Shown here one piece after another: positions 30,350 to 42,081 of a DNA stretch of 64,000 nt. Source of the stretch: Nilaparvata lugens. Its lineage: Eukaryota; Arthropoda; Insecta; Hemiptera; Delphacidae. How positions within the stretch are numbered: position 1 is the stretch's first letter; every line of letters begins with the position of its first letter. The stretch is taken from positions 33,379,852-33,443,851 of the forward strand of contig NC_052509.1 in the NCBI RefSeq assembly GCF_014356525.2, written 5' to 3'. The translations under genes were made by a program, and so were the position numbers. The notes under the pieces are model-generated. The model was not told where the DNA came from, ran no database searches, and was given only the letters and a program-made list of their open reading frames with translations.

Positions 30350-30725
30350 TTTATACTTTTCAATTTCTCTTTTCTTTCTCTTTCTCCTTACTTTCTTCTT
30401 TTGCTTTTCATCCTTCTTTCTCTTCCCTTCTTCTTCTTCTCTCTCTCTCTAACATTTATCTAACATTTTTGTTAACATAAGTGTTTTACATTTTCCCTTA
30501 CAAGCTCTATCAGTTTAGTACTATGTACCTATGCCAGCGCACAAACCTAGGTTTTGCTGGCTTCGTCAGATAGAAAACAAGTTATTTTTAATTCAAGAGT
30601 TTATGTGTTATTGGAATCTTATTATGTATTTCTTGCTTGTCTATTATTTTTATGATTCATAGTCTTCATTGTATTGTTTTTAATTTGACAAAATAAATTT
30701 GAATTTTGAATATTGAATATTGAAT
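30350..30725 (+). mobile_element. Possible 3' end of a non-LTR retrotransposon or SINE
   Basis: A pyrimidine-rich stretch (30360-30450) is followed by GC-richer sequence and then by AAAATAAATTTGAATTTTGA and TTGAATA-type repeats ending at 30725. A polyadenylation signal followed by a short simple-sequence tail is usual for LINE 3' ends in insects. No coding remnant, so the call is tentative. Confidence 0.35.
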
Positions 30726-32013
30726 GAGCATTGCTTCTGAATCTTATTTTACTCAATGTAGGCTACATATCAATGGAATAAATTATAAATAAATATGATA
30801 TAATTATGATTATAGCCTGTAATGTAGCTTCAGAGGTGCAAATAATGCTAATCTGAGAATATTTTTGAACAACCCAATCTCCAGAAACTCCAAATACAGG
30901 AAGCTCCTGCTTCGAACTAAATTCATTAATTTTGAATGGTTATTAGCAGCAATCATATTTGCTGAAAAATTACATATCCTCACTGGAATCATAATTGGGC
31001 TCACGTAACAAGATAAAGCGCCAAAGGGGGAAAAAAGCTCATACATTTTTAATTAGCGAGATAATTAACCTTTTCAAATCTACAATATGCTGGGTAGACA
31101 CCTACCTAACTAGCAAGCTTATTAAGAGCCGAGTTCTGATACATATTTCATAATGATTCTGATTTCAACTCACGGAAAAAATCATTAGTAGAACTCGTAT
31201 TGCAATGCATCGATAGTCCTGGGAAATCTTCAAAATTTCAAGGATAATATGATCTCCTCGATGATGTTAAAATCTACTTAACAGGCCGACCAAACAGTCA
31301 TGGAATCAGTAAAAGAGATTCGTTGATCAAATCAGTGGAATCCACTGTTCATCAACTTATCAAAACAGTGATCGATAACCGTTAATCAGATTAATGGTAG
31401 AATACCGTGATCTATTTATCAAATAAGTAATAAAATGCTATCTGAATTAATTAATTCACACATCAAATTAAACTCGAATAGCCTAGTTTCTTCATAATTA
31501 TTTAGGCTAATGATTTTGTCTGAAAAACTGAGCACGTATTTGAGGGGGAAACGTTGCTTTTTTCGCAAAACTGCATGTTGATTGAAAACTGATAACAACT
31601 GGATTCTGGATGCGGGTGCTTGTTTACTTATTCATGAATTTTATGTCAACAGTGTCGACGATTTTGAATCGAACATACACACACACACACATGCAACAAG
31701 CATGTTTTAAGCAGAGGCGTAATCTGGACATGTTTATATACTGCACTGCTATCGACAGCCTGCATCTGATTCTCATTTTCAAGTTCCAGCACCCATAATT
31801 CCGGCACCTGCTTATTGGCGACCATTTATGAATCAATTATTATCCACGTCTTCTATTGACAGCTTTATCACACTATGAGAGGGTGTCTGAATCCATAGCG
31901 TCAATTCCTGCTACATTGCCCCATGGAATGGTAGCTAGTATAGATACCTACTAGACTTGTTCATAATGGAAACACTGGGTTGTTGTCAAAATATTACTCA
32001 TTTTACAATTGTG
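30726..32013. other. AT-rich non-coding stretch
   Basis: No gene or element recognised. Contains a short (AC)n run near 31676-31692. Short open frames are consistent with chance. Confidence 0.5.
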
Positions 32014-32034
32014 AATATATATTATATATATATA

Positions 32035-32072
<38 letters not shown>
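32014..32072. repeat. (TA)n microsatellite
   Basis: Nearly pure TA interrupted by TTA, directly left of the foldback hairpin. Confidence 0.95.
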
Positions 32073-32076
<4 letters not shown>

Positions 32077-32277
32077 TAAAACAGGAGACACAAGATATAA
32101 ATAGATTGAAAACACTTAAAAACTTACATTAGAAATGGGGAAATTTTTGGAGACTGAGTCTCCTTCCTCAACCAAGCAGACTGCAGTCTCCAAAAATTTC
32201 CCCATTTCTAATGTAAGTTTTCTAATTTAAGTGTTTTCAATCTATTTATATCTTGTGTCTCCTGTTTTAATTTATAT
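32071..32277. repeat. Foldback element: about 86-93-bp inverted arms around a 27-bp loop
   Basis: The arm 32071-32156 is the reverse complement of 32184-32277, apart from a short insertion in the right arm near 32219-32226. Example shared block: GGAGACACAAGATATAAATA on the left and its complement on the right. The loop is 32157-32183. It abuts the (TA)n tract. RNA from either strand would form a long hairpin. Confidence 0.9.
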
Positions 32278-32319
32278 TACAAACTTTAAAGTGTCTTCTG
32301 TTATGTGCTATATATATTA

Positions 32320-32937
32320 TGTGACATCACATTTCTTAAGCGGGCTGGCATAGCTCAAATTGATAGTAGCGAGCAGCAATATCGATAAGATAAGATGCCA
32401 GCCAGCTATTACTCTGATTCATGCGGCTTTAATATAATAAAGATTTCATTCCAATATCTTATTATAGCTGTCAATCTATGTCAAGTTACATTTTTAATTA
32501 TTATTATATACTCTCTCTCGGAAAGGTGTTCTTCAAATTATCCCTCTACCTCCATGTTCATTATTTAGTCCTCTTATATTGAGAGTTCTCTCTTTGGCAA
32601 TTGAGGGTGCTTACCCCCACCTCCATAACTTTGGGGAATTATTGGCTTACGGCGTTATCTGCCAGAGTAATGGGACTCTCTCCCGTCAACTTAGAAGGAG
32701 CTCGGCCTGTTCTTGTCACTCTTCTCCTAGACTTCTCGGGACTCGCAATCGTAAAAGTGTGCGGATAATCGAAGTGAATAAACGGTTTAGTGAAAACGCG
32801 TGTGAAGAAGGCTGGCGGACAGAAGACTAATGCTCTACCGGAGGATTGCTGTCCGGGGACGAATGCTTAAAAAAAAATCGGTGAGTCCATTCCGATTCAT
32901 CGAATTGAGGACCCTTAGGTCAATCCCAAGTTCTCAC
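32320..32937 (+). repeat. 5' LTR of the LARD-like element
   Basis: Starts TGTGACATCACA and ends AAGTTCTCAC. Pairs with 37053-37673. Contains AGTCCTCTTATATTGAG-type sequence and a GC-richer 3' half. A frame at 32579-32830 within it is not conserved in the other LTR at its end and is not considered a gene. Confidence 0.9.
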
Positions 32938-32941
32938 AAAA

Positions 32942-32960
32942 TGGCGACCCGCGAACATGG
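32942..32960 (+). other. Candidate primer-binding site of the LARD-like element
   Basis: TGGCGACCCGCGAACATGG begins four bases after the LTR. The first eight bases, TGGCGACC, are those used with tRNA-Arg by mdg1/412-type insect elements (from memory); the rest differs. Confidence 0.45.
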
Positions 32961-35001
32961 ACTTTAGGAGGGGGCTCACTGTGAATAATATTATTCATGA
33001 AAAATAATCTCCTGTTGAAAAAGCAATCAGTCTTTTTCTTAGTAGATTTTGCATTTAGAAATACCATCAGCATATTAATTTATTACTGATCCAGTATTAA
33101 TTTAGATTAATTGAAGATCAAGTTACCTAAGATAGAACACACCATTCAAAAATTATTAAATTTATTAGAATGATTTATAGAGCACACCTTACCGAGAGAG
33201 AAGTTTACGCCTTTGGGATAAATGTGGTAGGCTATTTATGTAGTAGTCATATGTAATTTGAACAAGAAATGATTGTATTCTAAGAAATAATTGTATTATG
33301 ATATAATTTAGCAGAACTCTACAATTAATAAATTATTAAGCTACCACAGGCCATGTTCTACAAAATCCTGCAATAAATAAAGAGTTTTTATAAACGTTCA
33401 TAAATTTTAATAATCATTAGGATTAGAATTGAAATTTTAAGAAAGATTATATTCACCTTTCATGAATTTTATAGTTCTGTGAAAAGACAGGAATGATCAT
33501 CGCAGGCTTTACATGCAAAGGCATGCAATATGATGACGATAAGTGAAGGTGATTTAAAGGATTTATGAAGGGCATACTGAACTCAATTGCGATAAGCCTA
33601 CTATAAAGTAATTATTATTAGGAACAAACATCATATAAATTATTATTGTTTTTATTGATTTGAGTTATATGAAGATTTTTTTTAGAGAACTTGATAAATA
33701 ATTCACTTCAATATTATAAAACCGTTACTAAATAAATTACCTTGATACCTAATTATTTATTTCATGTTGCCTTATATTGCAGGCTAAAGTAGGCTAATAT
33801 TAAACTTATTGAGGCTCATGTTATTGATATATAGTGACAATACATATAATCAGTAGCCTAGTGATAGTAATTTTTCATTGAACATAATATAATATTATAC
33901 TGATTACCTTTATAATAAATCACTACATGACTTGTGTGCACACCGACAATTTTCAAATTTATTTATTCAAGTGAAAGAAATACGGCAATCAGGATAATAT
34001 TTTTGATAGTAATGTTATTGGCTTACAAATAAATTACCTATTTATTATCCAAAGTAACGATATTCTTCTGGTTAATATTATAATATATGATATTATAACG
34101 ATTGCTAAGTGTCTCGATTTGAATGCTTCAACATTTCCAAAATTATTATTTGAACGAACAAGTGGTATATTAGATTAATATAATACCTATAATTCCTTGT
34201 TATGGGGTGTTATACTGATGTTATCGAAATTTATGGTAACACTTTATGGAATGATTTACTAGGTTCACTATTTTGTTTAGAGCATATTACCAGTCTAATT
34301 TGTTCTTTTAGTGCACGAATGTTATAAATTGAGGTAATATTTATTCATACAACATTTTATTGGAAGCTCCATTATCTGATATTATATTGTTACATGAAAG
34401 ATACCACGACATGCTTGAAATGTTGGAGTAGCCAATCATTTGCAAATAAATTATTTTTTTGGTAATTATATGAGCATATAATGGAATGCAAATAGTAATC
34501 AAGATAATTCATTTCAATAGTCTATCGTTTAATATAAATAGAGTATTACTTGCGTTCATGTGGGCAGAAAACTTTGCGATACCTATTGGTTGTTTTCTAC
34601 AATATTATATTAATTAATGAGCAAGAACCGCTTAACTTCCATCGCGCAGTATAATCATCGTTGTCCATCATTGACTGGTTATTACCTTAGCAGCTATACC
34701 ACTTCACTGCAGTTAGGAACTTCGTTGTTATATTATCAATTATTCCGATGTTTCACTTCGCTTCTATGCACTTGAGAGCTCCATTGTTGCATTCTTCAGC
34801 TATCATTGCCATGATCTTCACTTTGATTTTTCTTTTGTAAAATATGGGGAACGGATTGACGACTGACGTCAGCACAGCCGCGGACGACTCACCCGGAGGA
34901 CATCCACGGTCCAGTGGATGTAAGAGATCCAACATCGCTGGTCGTCCACTCAACTCGATGCGGCAGTTGCACTTCAGGAAGGAGCGTCGCCCACCAGACT
35001 G
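32961..35001. other. Internal AT-rich sequence of the LARD-like element
   Basis: No coding frame of note over about 2 kb. GC rises after about 34840. A short inverted repeat (ACATCCAC and GTGGATGT) lies at 34899-34920. Confidence 0.6.
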
Positions 35002-35796
35002 ATGGCCACAGAATCATTCTCTCCGCAGAGGGACGTCACACATACAATCGATGTAGTCGACGACAGTACACCTTCTCATTCCAATACTATCGAAATAGGA
35101 AGTCAATCGGATCCAAAACTACCTTCATCGACCATGGTGGATAGTATGCTGGATTTTCTTAATGAATTGCGTGAGGAACGGAGGGCACAACAGCGGAGTC
35201 TTGAAAATAGTCTGTTGAAAATAATGGAGGAAGCACACATGAGCATGAGTTTGAGATTGGATCAAATAGAGGAGAATTTGCAATCAAACTTGTCAAGCAT
35301 TGCTAAAAATTCACAAAAGGAGATGATTGAGAAAAATACTGAATTCGAGGAATTAAATGACAATCACAGGAAATCGACTCAAGTGACATTGCCGTCTCAA
35401 GGTTTGGATCTGAAAGACAACTTCTCCGCTGCTACAGACGCTTCAGAGATAAGACTGAATACCATCGTTCCTGATTGTAGTCTTGCCACTGACTCAGAGC
35501 TTGGGAAAATTGAATCAACACAACTTGACACAGCAAAGGAAGTCAATAAAATGGAAACTGAGGTTCAGTTGTTGAAAAACAACTCTACAACAAACCTTGA
35601 CAACTCTTCTTGCTGCATCGTCCCGCCTTGCTGTACTGTTCCTTCTACCCAGCGGTCGAATAACATGTGTGATGGGAGTTGGAATGAGAAAAGACTGAGC
35701 TGGATAAGCCAATTACCAAGCCAAGCTTCAAGATTTTTCCAATGTTTTTCACGGGCGCAGTGGATCGAGTTTCATCCTGCTTCTGATAACCTTTAA
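35002..35796 (+). CDS. 264-codon coiled-coil, Gag-like protein of the LARD-like element (unrecognised)
   Basis: ATG at 35002 to TAA. I do not recognise the family. Residues about 50-110 form a predicted coiled coil (LDFLNELREERRAQQRSLEN, then MSLRLDQIEENLQSN). The middle is Ser/Thr/Asp-rich, with a second short helical stretch near residues 170-190 (KEVNKMETEVQLLKNN). A Cys-rich patch (SSCCIVPPCC) is not a CCHC knuckle. The long coiled coil resembles the N-terminal half of the gag at 54386, so a truncated Gag is the best guess. It lies in a short GC-richer island of an otherwise AT-rich element. No signal peptide or membrane segment is evident. Confidence 0.5.
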   Translation: MATESFSPQRDVTHTIDVVDDSTPSHSNTIEIGSQSDPKLPSSTMVDSMLDFLNELREERRAQQRSLENSLLKIMEEAHMSMSLRLDQIEENLQSNLSSIAKNSQKEMIEKNTEFEELNDNHRKSTQVTLPSQGLDLKDNFSAATDASEIRLNTIVPDCSLATDSELGKIESTQLDTAKEVNKMETEVQLLKNNSTTNLDNSSCCIVPPCCTVPSTQRSNNMCDGSWNEKRLSWISQLPSQASRFFQCFSRAQWIEFHPASDNL

Positions 35797-37052
35797 AAAT
35801 CCACCAAGAAGTACTTCCATTTAGATACAGGACCGTATACTGTTCAACAGAACTCAAGCCAGTGTGATTTTTTCAAAGCCCTGCTGTCTGTGAGCGGTTG
35901 GACTTGCTTAATGACGTTTTTTTCTCCACGAGTGGCTGATAATTCTTGCTTCAGGACTCTCTAACCAAACCATCAACACTCAAGGATCTGAATCAAAAAG
36001 AGAATTAAAAGAAGATGTCACCCTATTTCAAGAGCTTCACATCGTTATGCGCTTAATTAGAGCCTCACTTCACCGGATGGCATCACTGTTGTCGTTGTTC
36101 AAGTCTCTTCACTTCATGGATCAACAATCTACGACCCATATGGAGTGCAAGTAATTAAAACCATTCGATTACATTCTAGTTGTAATCATCACTTTGAATT
36201 TGTCATGTCATAATATGCTTGGATGTTTGATAATCAAAATTATTATTTATTACTATTATTATTGTTATATTGTAAGCCTATATTTATGTAAATGTATCCC
36301 AAAGGCGAATTTATGTTATATTTCTGTGTCACCAACTTGAGAATTGTCAAGTTGTGTGTTGTATCTCCTGCTGCCCATTCAAAATGTATAACATGTTAAT
36401 TAATTGTGATATATTTTTCGTGAACTTGAATATCATAATATTCACTATTCGAGAATATTTTTCTTAATTCAAGCAGAGCCTATTTAATGTACTCTATTCT
36501 TGAGTTTTGTGTTCATTTTATGTTATGTGATGGTGCAGCAGGACAATGTGATAAATTTTGTGTCAAATGTAAGAATATTATGTCTCTTTATGTGCCAATG
36601 CAGTTATCAGCACCCTAAGTGCACTCCACTGTTAGGAGTAGCCCTTCTGGTCTTCGAGACGAAATATTTGAAGCTATATTTCAAATTAAACTATACAGTT
36701 TTTTGCATTGGATAACTGCACAAAACTTTGAACTAACATGCAATGCACATGGTTGTATGAATGAACAATGATACTCATTGATCTTATATTTATATAAACT
36801 GAAAATGTTATCAACACAGACAAAACAAAAACAAAATGGATAAATGAACACATTGAAGAAAATTACTTAAATGAACAAATTGGGTACTACCATAATCCTA
36901 AAATATAACAGTGTAGTGCTGGAGATGCTTGGCTAGTCTTGCTGTAGTTGACCCGATGTGAGGGCTGAAATGTGCTGTATGAACTAAATTATTTATGGGT
37001 GAGAAATTGGCAAGACCTTGAGACTCAACCTCTTGCAAATTTGGGGTTATTA
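35797..37052. other. 3' internal region of the LARD-like element
   Basis: AT-rich, no coding frame with recognisable features. A weak purine tract (TTTGGGGTTATTA) precedes the 3' LTR. Confidence 0.55.
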
Positions 37053-37673
37053 TGTGACATCACATTTCTTAAGCGGGCTGGCATAGCTCAAATTGATAGT
37101 AGCGAGCAGCAATATCGATAAGATAAGATGCCAGCCAGCTATTACTCTGATTCATGCGGCTTTAATATAATAAAGATTTCATTCCAATATCTTATTATAG
37201 CTGTCAATCTATGTCAAGTTACATTTTTAATTATTATTATATACTCTCTCTCGGAAAGGTGTTCTTCAAATTATCCCTCTACCTCATTGTTCATTATTTA
37301 GTCCTCTTACATTGAGAGTTCTCTCTTTGGCAATTGAGGGTGCTTACCCCCCACCTCAATAACTTTGGGGAAATATTGGCTTACGGCGTTATCTGCCAGA
37401 GTAATGGGACTCTCTCCCGTCAACTTAGAAGGAGCTCGGCCTGTTCTTGTCACTCTTCCCCTAGACTTCTCGGGACTCGCAATCGTAAAAGTGTGTGGAT
37501 AATTGAAGCGAATAAACGGTTTAGTGAATACGCATGTGAAAGAAGGCTGGCGGACAGAAGACTAATGCTCTACCGGAGGATTGCTGTCCGGGGACGAATG
37601 CTTAAAAAAAAAATCGGTGAGTCCATTCCGATTTATCGAATTGAGGACCCTTAGGTCAATCCCAAGTTCTCAC
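37053..37673 (+). repeat. 3' LTR of the LARD-like element
   Basis: About 621 bp, matches 32320-32937 with roughly fifteen substitutions and a few single-base indels. Followed directly by (TA)n at 37674-37694. Confidence 0.9.
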
Positions 37674-37694
37674 TATATATATATATATATATAT

Positions 37695-38709
37695 GGACAT
37701 CAATCTTTATTCAAATATACATAAAAATGTACAAGAATGCATAAATTAAAAAAAAATTATTTCTTGAAAATATAACATGTCAGTCATGACAAATATATAA
37801 AAATTTACAATACTTATCTAGTAGTCTCCAAGGATGGGTTTTCAGAAACTCTTCCACCGAGTGATAGGCTTTTTCTATTAAGAATTTATGAAGGTTAGCT
37901 TTGAATTTTCTCAATCCACAGCTAGTTGATAATAGTTTCAAAAAGCTTGGAAGTCTATTATGAAATTTGCACCCTGCATAGCTAGGCTTCCTCTCAAATA
38001 ATTTCCTCCTATGAGGCTGAGTTACAAAGTTTCCTCTCCCTCAAGTGTTATACGAATGTGTATCGGCTCTAACTCCGAAATTCTTTCTATTTTGGACAGA
38101 ATGCACAATCAGCCTGAAAATGTAAATAGAGGGTACTGTTTGTAGGGATAGTGATCGGAATGCTTCTCTACAAGGGTGGTTGTATCCGAGCCCCGCCATA
38201 TACCTCATCGCTTTCTTTTGTTGTAAAAATACTCTTTGAATATTTCCCTTTAAAGTACCAATCCAGAGCTCTATACCGTACACAACATAACAATAAAATG
38301 TAGCAAAGTACGTCACTTTAACGGTGTTATGTGGAACATACATCACCAGATTTCTGATAAGGAAGAGACTTTTACTTATTTTCCTGATCATGTTATCAAC
38401 ATGTAAAGTCCATGTCAGCCTTTCATCAGAATTTACCCCTAGCATATTAACAGAGTCAGTGCTTCCAATTTCATCACCACCAATATATAATTGAGGAAGT
38501 ATAGGAACATTTTAATGTGTATAATTTGTCTTTTCATGAAGTTTATTGATAGACAGACATTATTGGAATACTGGACCACAGCATTGGTTGAGATGATCAT
38601 GTCTATTTCAAGATTATTTACATTTTCATCAGTGAATAAAAGAGTTGTGTCATCAGCGTAGAGTGTAAAATGGACATTATCTGATACAGCTGAATGCAAA
38701 TCTGAAATA
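37695..38709 (-). pseudogene. 5'-truncated non-LTR retrotransposon (Jockey-like), RT C-terminal half
   Basis: Minus-strand frames 38699-38439 and 38445-38041. The first has the RT catalytic FTLYADDTTLL; the second has the following LINE-type segment (LGVNSDERLTWTLHVDNMIRK, then FATFYCYVVYGIELW, then QQKKAMRYMAG). This order is characteristic of Jockey-like insect LINE RTs. A frameshift lies near 38445. The 3' end has an AATAAA on the minus strand near 37708 and finishes at the (TA)n tract. The 5' side is cut at 38709, exactly where the DDE transposon begins, within the segment just upstream of the catalytic YADD. Confidence 0.8.
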
Positions 38710-40673
38710 CAGGGTGATTCATAAGTATGGTGAAATAATTTAATACGTGATAGTAGAGGTAGAAATAAGAAAAAAAGATCTTAAAACATATATCCATAAA
38801 CGCTTCATTAGCGAGCTATACAGAGTGAAAGATTTCGCCCGGAATTCAGTTCCTCTGGTGAAATACACCGATGCTAAATTGCTTGGGGACTGGTTTTTGA
38901 GAAACTTATGCTGAATTCATATGGAAAAATATCTGAAAAATTGAATAAAACTAGTCTGGAAGCTGTAGTGTGAGTAGTTTTTGAGAAAAATGTTGAAATA
39001 TGCAAAAAATCTAAGTAGAAAAACACAGACTTCTACGTTTGATGCCCAATAACTTTCTGTAATGACCAGTAAACAAATTATTTTTCGCAATAAAAATTGC
39101 AGAGAATTTAATTCTGAAAAGAATAACGTAAGCTGTCTGAACTAAATTTGAATAAAAGTTGAATAAAATGTATTTTTATGTAGTACATACACAACAAAAA
39201 TTTGCTGTTTTATGAGGAGAGAAGTAATAACTCATAGGTTGTAGCTGATTGCAATAAAACATGGATTTCTATAACAGCTGTTCCAAAACATCTGATTTAT
39301 TTTGTTTTAAATAAGAGAATATTTAAAATAAATTATCAGCTGAAAATTTTTTTCAGAAATATTTTAGCTCACTGTTGAACAAAACAACAAACTGTAAGTT
39401 AGGCCTATTGTAACCGTGCTGTGTTCTTTGTTTAATCTATTAACCAGTTATTTGTAACCATTTCACTTTGATTTTGAGTTAAGTGTTAACTTTTTGAAAA
39501 ATGGCATGTAATTCTAGACATTATTCATACTCCGAATTAGCTGACATGCATTTAATGTATGGAATGGGACACTACTGTAATAGTACTGGAGCAAGACGTT
39601 TGTATCAAGAGAACTTTCCTAACCGAGTATGTCCAAGTTCAAGGTTTTTTGCCACTATTCATCAACGTCTGTCTGGAACAGGTTCTTTGATATCCAAAGA
39701 GCACATTTATGCAGGCAGACCCCGATCTACTATGACTGTTGAGTTAGAAGAACAAGTTCTTAATGAAATTTATGAACATCAACAATTACATCCATACTAC
39801 CTCCAGAAAGTTCATACTCTATTGCCACGGGACTGTATTCCCCGTGCTGGTATTTGCTGATGGTTTTTAGTAAAACTTGTTAACTCAAACTTTTAAACAA
39901 CCGTTTTATTTACCAACGAGGCACACTTGACAAGAACAGCTATCGTTAACGTCCACAACCTACATATTTGGGCAGATGAGAATCCTCATGCCATCAATCC
40001 TAATTGTCCACAACATCAGTTTTCAGTAAACATTTGGGCAGGAATCATAGGAGATCATCTACTTCTGTTCGAGCTTCCTCCCAGGCTTAATGGCATAATC
40101 TACTTAAACTTTTTGAGAGAGGAGCTATTTATCTTACTTGAGGATGTACCTCTTCAGTTACACCAGAACATTTGGTTCATGCATGATGGAGCTCCAGCAC
40201 ACTTCAGTGTTGCTGTTCGTGAACACCTGAATCATAGCTTCCCAAATCAATGGATAGGCCGAGGTGGGCCAGTACCATGGCCAGCTAGGTCACCAGACTT
40301 AAATCCCTTGGGTTTAAAACCTTAGTATACAATACTCCAATTGATATCATTGAAGAACCCTGATTAAGGATTTTGAATGGAATAGAAATGATAAAGCAGA
40401 CTCCTGGAATATTTGAAGGGGTCCGACAATCGATGAGAGACGTCTGAACATAAATATGCATTCAGAACAATGGAGGTCACTTTGAACATCATCTTTATTC
40501 TCTCGGTATGAGTTTATTGTCATTTAGATAATATGTTACTTTCATATAAAAATAAGACTTTTCATAAAAAACCGAATATTTTATTTACATTCAGCTACAA
40601 CTTATGAGTTATTAGTTCTCTCCTCATAAAACAGCAAATTTTTGTTGTGTATGTACTACATAAAAATACATTT
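38710..40673 (+). mobile_element. DDE DNA transposon with long inverted repeats, right arm truncated
   Basis: The left end CAGGGTGATTCATAAGTATGG starts directly after a TA (38708-38709) inside the minus-strand LINE. The inner part of the left arm (39166-39247) is the reverse complement of 40591-40673 with two mismatches. The outer some 450 bp of the right arm are missing, and LINE sequence starts at 40674. The transposase remnant lies between the arms. TA target use and the transposase type fit the Tc1/mariner superfamily in a broad sense. Confidence 0.7.
39501..40490 (+). pseudogene. Transposase of the DUF4817/DDE type, with stops
   Basis: The frame 39501-39860 holds an N-terminal helix-turn-helix region (YSYSELADMHLMYG, ARRLYQENFPNR), and 39927-40325 holds a DDE superfamily endonuclease core. 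In between are a TGA and a TAA. Catalytic positions: LFTNEAHLTR, where most relatives have Asp instead of Asn; FMHDGAPAHF with the second Asp; and SPDLNPL with the third. After a stop at 40323, further weak coding (NTPIDIIEE, PGIFEGVRQSM) continues to about 40490. It would cut and paste the element; it cannot now, because of the stops and the Asp to Asn change. The type is common in arthropod genomes. Confidence 0.8.
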
Positions 40674-41976
40674 ATACAAACCATAATTTGATGCCACTTG
40701 CTCCGAAGTTATCGGTGAGTTGTCTAAATAATACTGGCTTTACGGAAAAGCTGGCTGCTAATTGTAGGAATGTCAATAATCTCCCTGACAGCATCAACGA
40801 GGCCGGTAGTATGTTGAGGCAACTCATTTAGAACACAGCTAATTTCAAATATGTCCCCAAATCAATGAGGAATAGATTTAAAAAGAACGACTGGTACGAC
40901 AGAGAATGTGAGAATATGAAAGCACGCATGTTCTCATTTCTTAGATTATTCCAGAAAACTAATTCCGTTGACGTTAGAGATGACTATGTGCGAATAACAA
41001 AAGAGTATAAGGCTTTATGTAAAACTAAAAAGGAATATTACTGGAAAGATTTAAAAAAAAAACTTGCTACTGTTAAAGATTCTAAAATGTTTTGGGAGAT
41101 AGTACGCAAACTGAAAGGAATTCAGTCAAAAAAAAATCCTAATATTAGTGCAGATGAGTGGATATATCATTTTAAACGGTTATACACACCTGAAAGATCA
41201 AGTGGACCAATAATATATGCTGAACCACTTATCAATAGTGATGCGCTTGATAGGATAATTAGTTATGATGAGATAGATATATCCCTGAAAAGGCTTGAAA
41301 ACGGAAAAGCGCCAGGAGAGGATAGGATACCTCCTGAATTTTACAAAAAAGCACCATTAGAATTCAAGGAGTTGTTGTATGTATTTTTCAACAGAACTTA
41401 TGATGAGTGTACGTCCCCTGAGTCTTTTAATAAATAATAATACTATATCGTTCACTAATTCCGTTAATAAATTATTTGTAGGAATACTATTAAAAAGATT
41501 GGAGGATTGGGTTAGAATGAGAAAAATTATCTCCGAGAATCAGGCGGGTTTTAGAGTAGGGTATTCTGCCGTAGATAACATTTTTGTCCTGCATAGCTTA
41601 ATAAAATATTTCACTAATGTACAGCGTAAAAAATGTACTGTTTTTTCATTGACTTCCAAGCTGCTTATGACTTTATAGACAGAGAAGCACTGTTCTATAG
41701 ACTTCTTGAGATAGGAATCTCCAGTAAATTCGTAGGAATGATTAGAGCTTTATATAGAAACGCGTCCTCCTCTGTAAGGTGTGAAAACGGGTTAACAAGG
41801 AGTATTAGATTTGAGAGCGGATTAAAACAGGGCTGCCTACTCTCTCCAATTTTGTTCTCGATTTTCACGCCTGATATTTGTGAATGTGTAGGTGGAGGAT
41901 TGAGGGTGAGGAACTCTAAAATTAATTCCCTTCTTTATGCAGATGATTTAGTGATATTTTCTGATAATATTAGGTA
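40674..41976 (+). pseudogene. Non-LTR retrotransposon ORF2 (I/Jockey group), duplication unit 1
   Basis: From KNDWYDRECENMKARM (linker between endonuclease and RT) into RT: LENGKAPGEDRIPPEFYKKA, ISENQAGFRVGYSAVDNIF, FIDFQAAYDFIDR (motif A), ESGLKQGCLLSPILFS and the catalytic LLYADDLVIFS. In this unit the 49-bp loss near 41442 removes the LPLHKKGD...NYRAIS block of RT and shifts the phase. A further frameshift in a T-run near 41640 and a TAG after SDNIR are shared with unit 2. The endonuclease part is absent, so the insertion is 5'-truncated or the junction at 40674 is a rearrangement. Confidence 0.8.
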
Positions 41977-42081
41977 GTTACAAAGTATGATAAATAGGCT
42001 GCAACAGTACTGTTTTCGATGGAACTTAGTATTAAACAAAGATAAATCTAAGATTATGGTTTTTAGGAAAGGAGGAAGATT

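Larger units (their letters stand above)
32320..37673 (+). mobile_element. LTR element without pol (LARD-like), about 5.35 kb
   Basis: Direct repeats of about 620 bp (32320-32937 and 37053-37673) flank 4.1 kb of mostly AT-rich sequence. A TGG-starting primer-binding-like site sits just inside the left repeat. No RT, integrase or protease is present. The only sizeable frame is 35002-35796. The LTRs differ by about 2-3% by eye. Both flanks are TA-rich (…TATATATTA on the left, (TA)n on the right), so an exact target duplication cannot be fixed. This layout is that of a large retrotransposon derivative mobilised by another element's enzymes. Confidence 0.8.

Noticed and set aside
32579..32830. 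Frame in the LARD 5' LTR (and 37334-37654 in the 3' LTR) as a protein
   Set aside because: The two copies diverge by frameshift at the end and start in LTR sequence; no family features.
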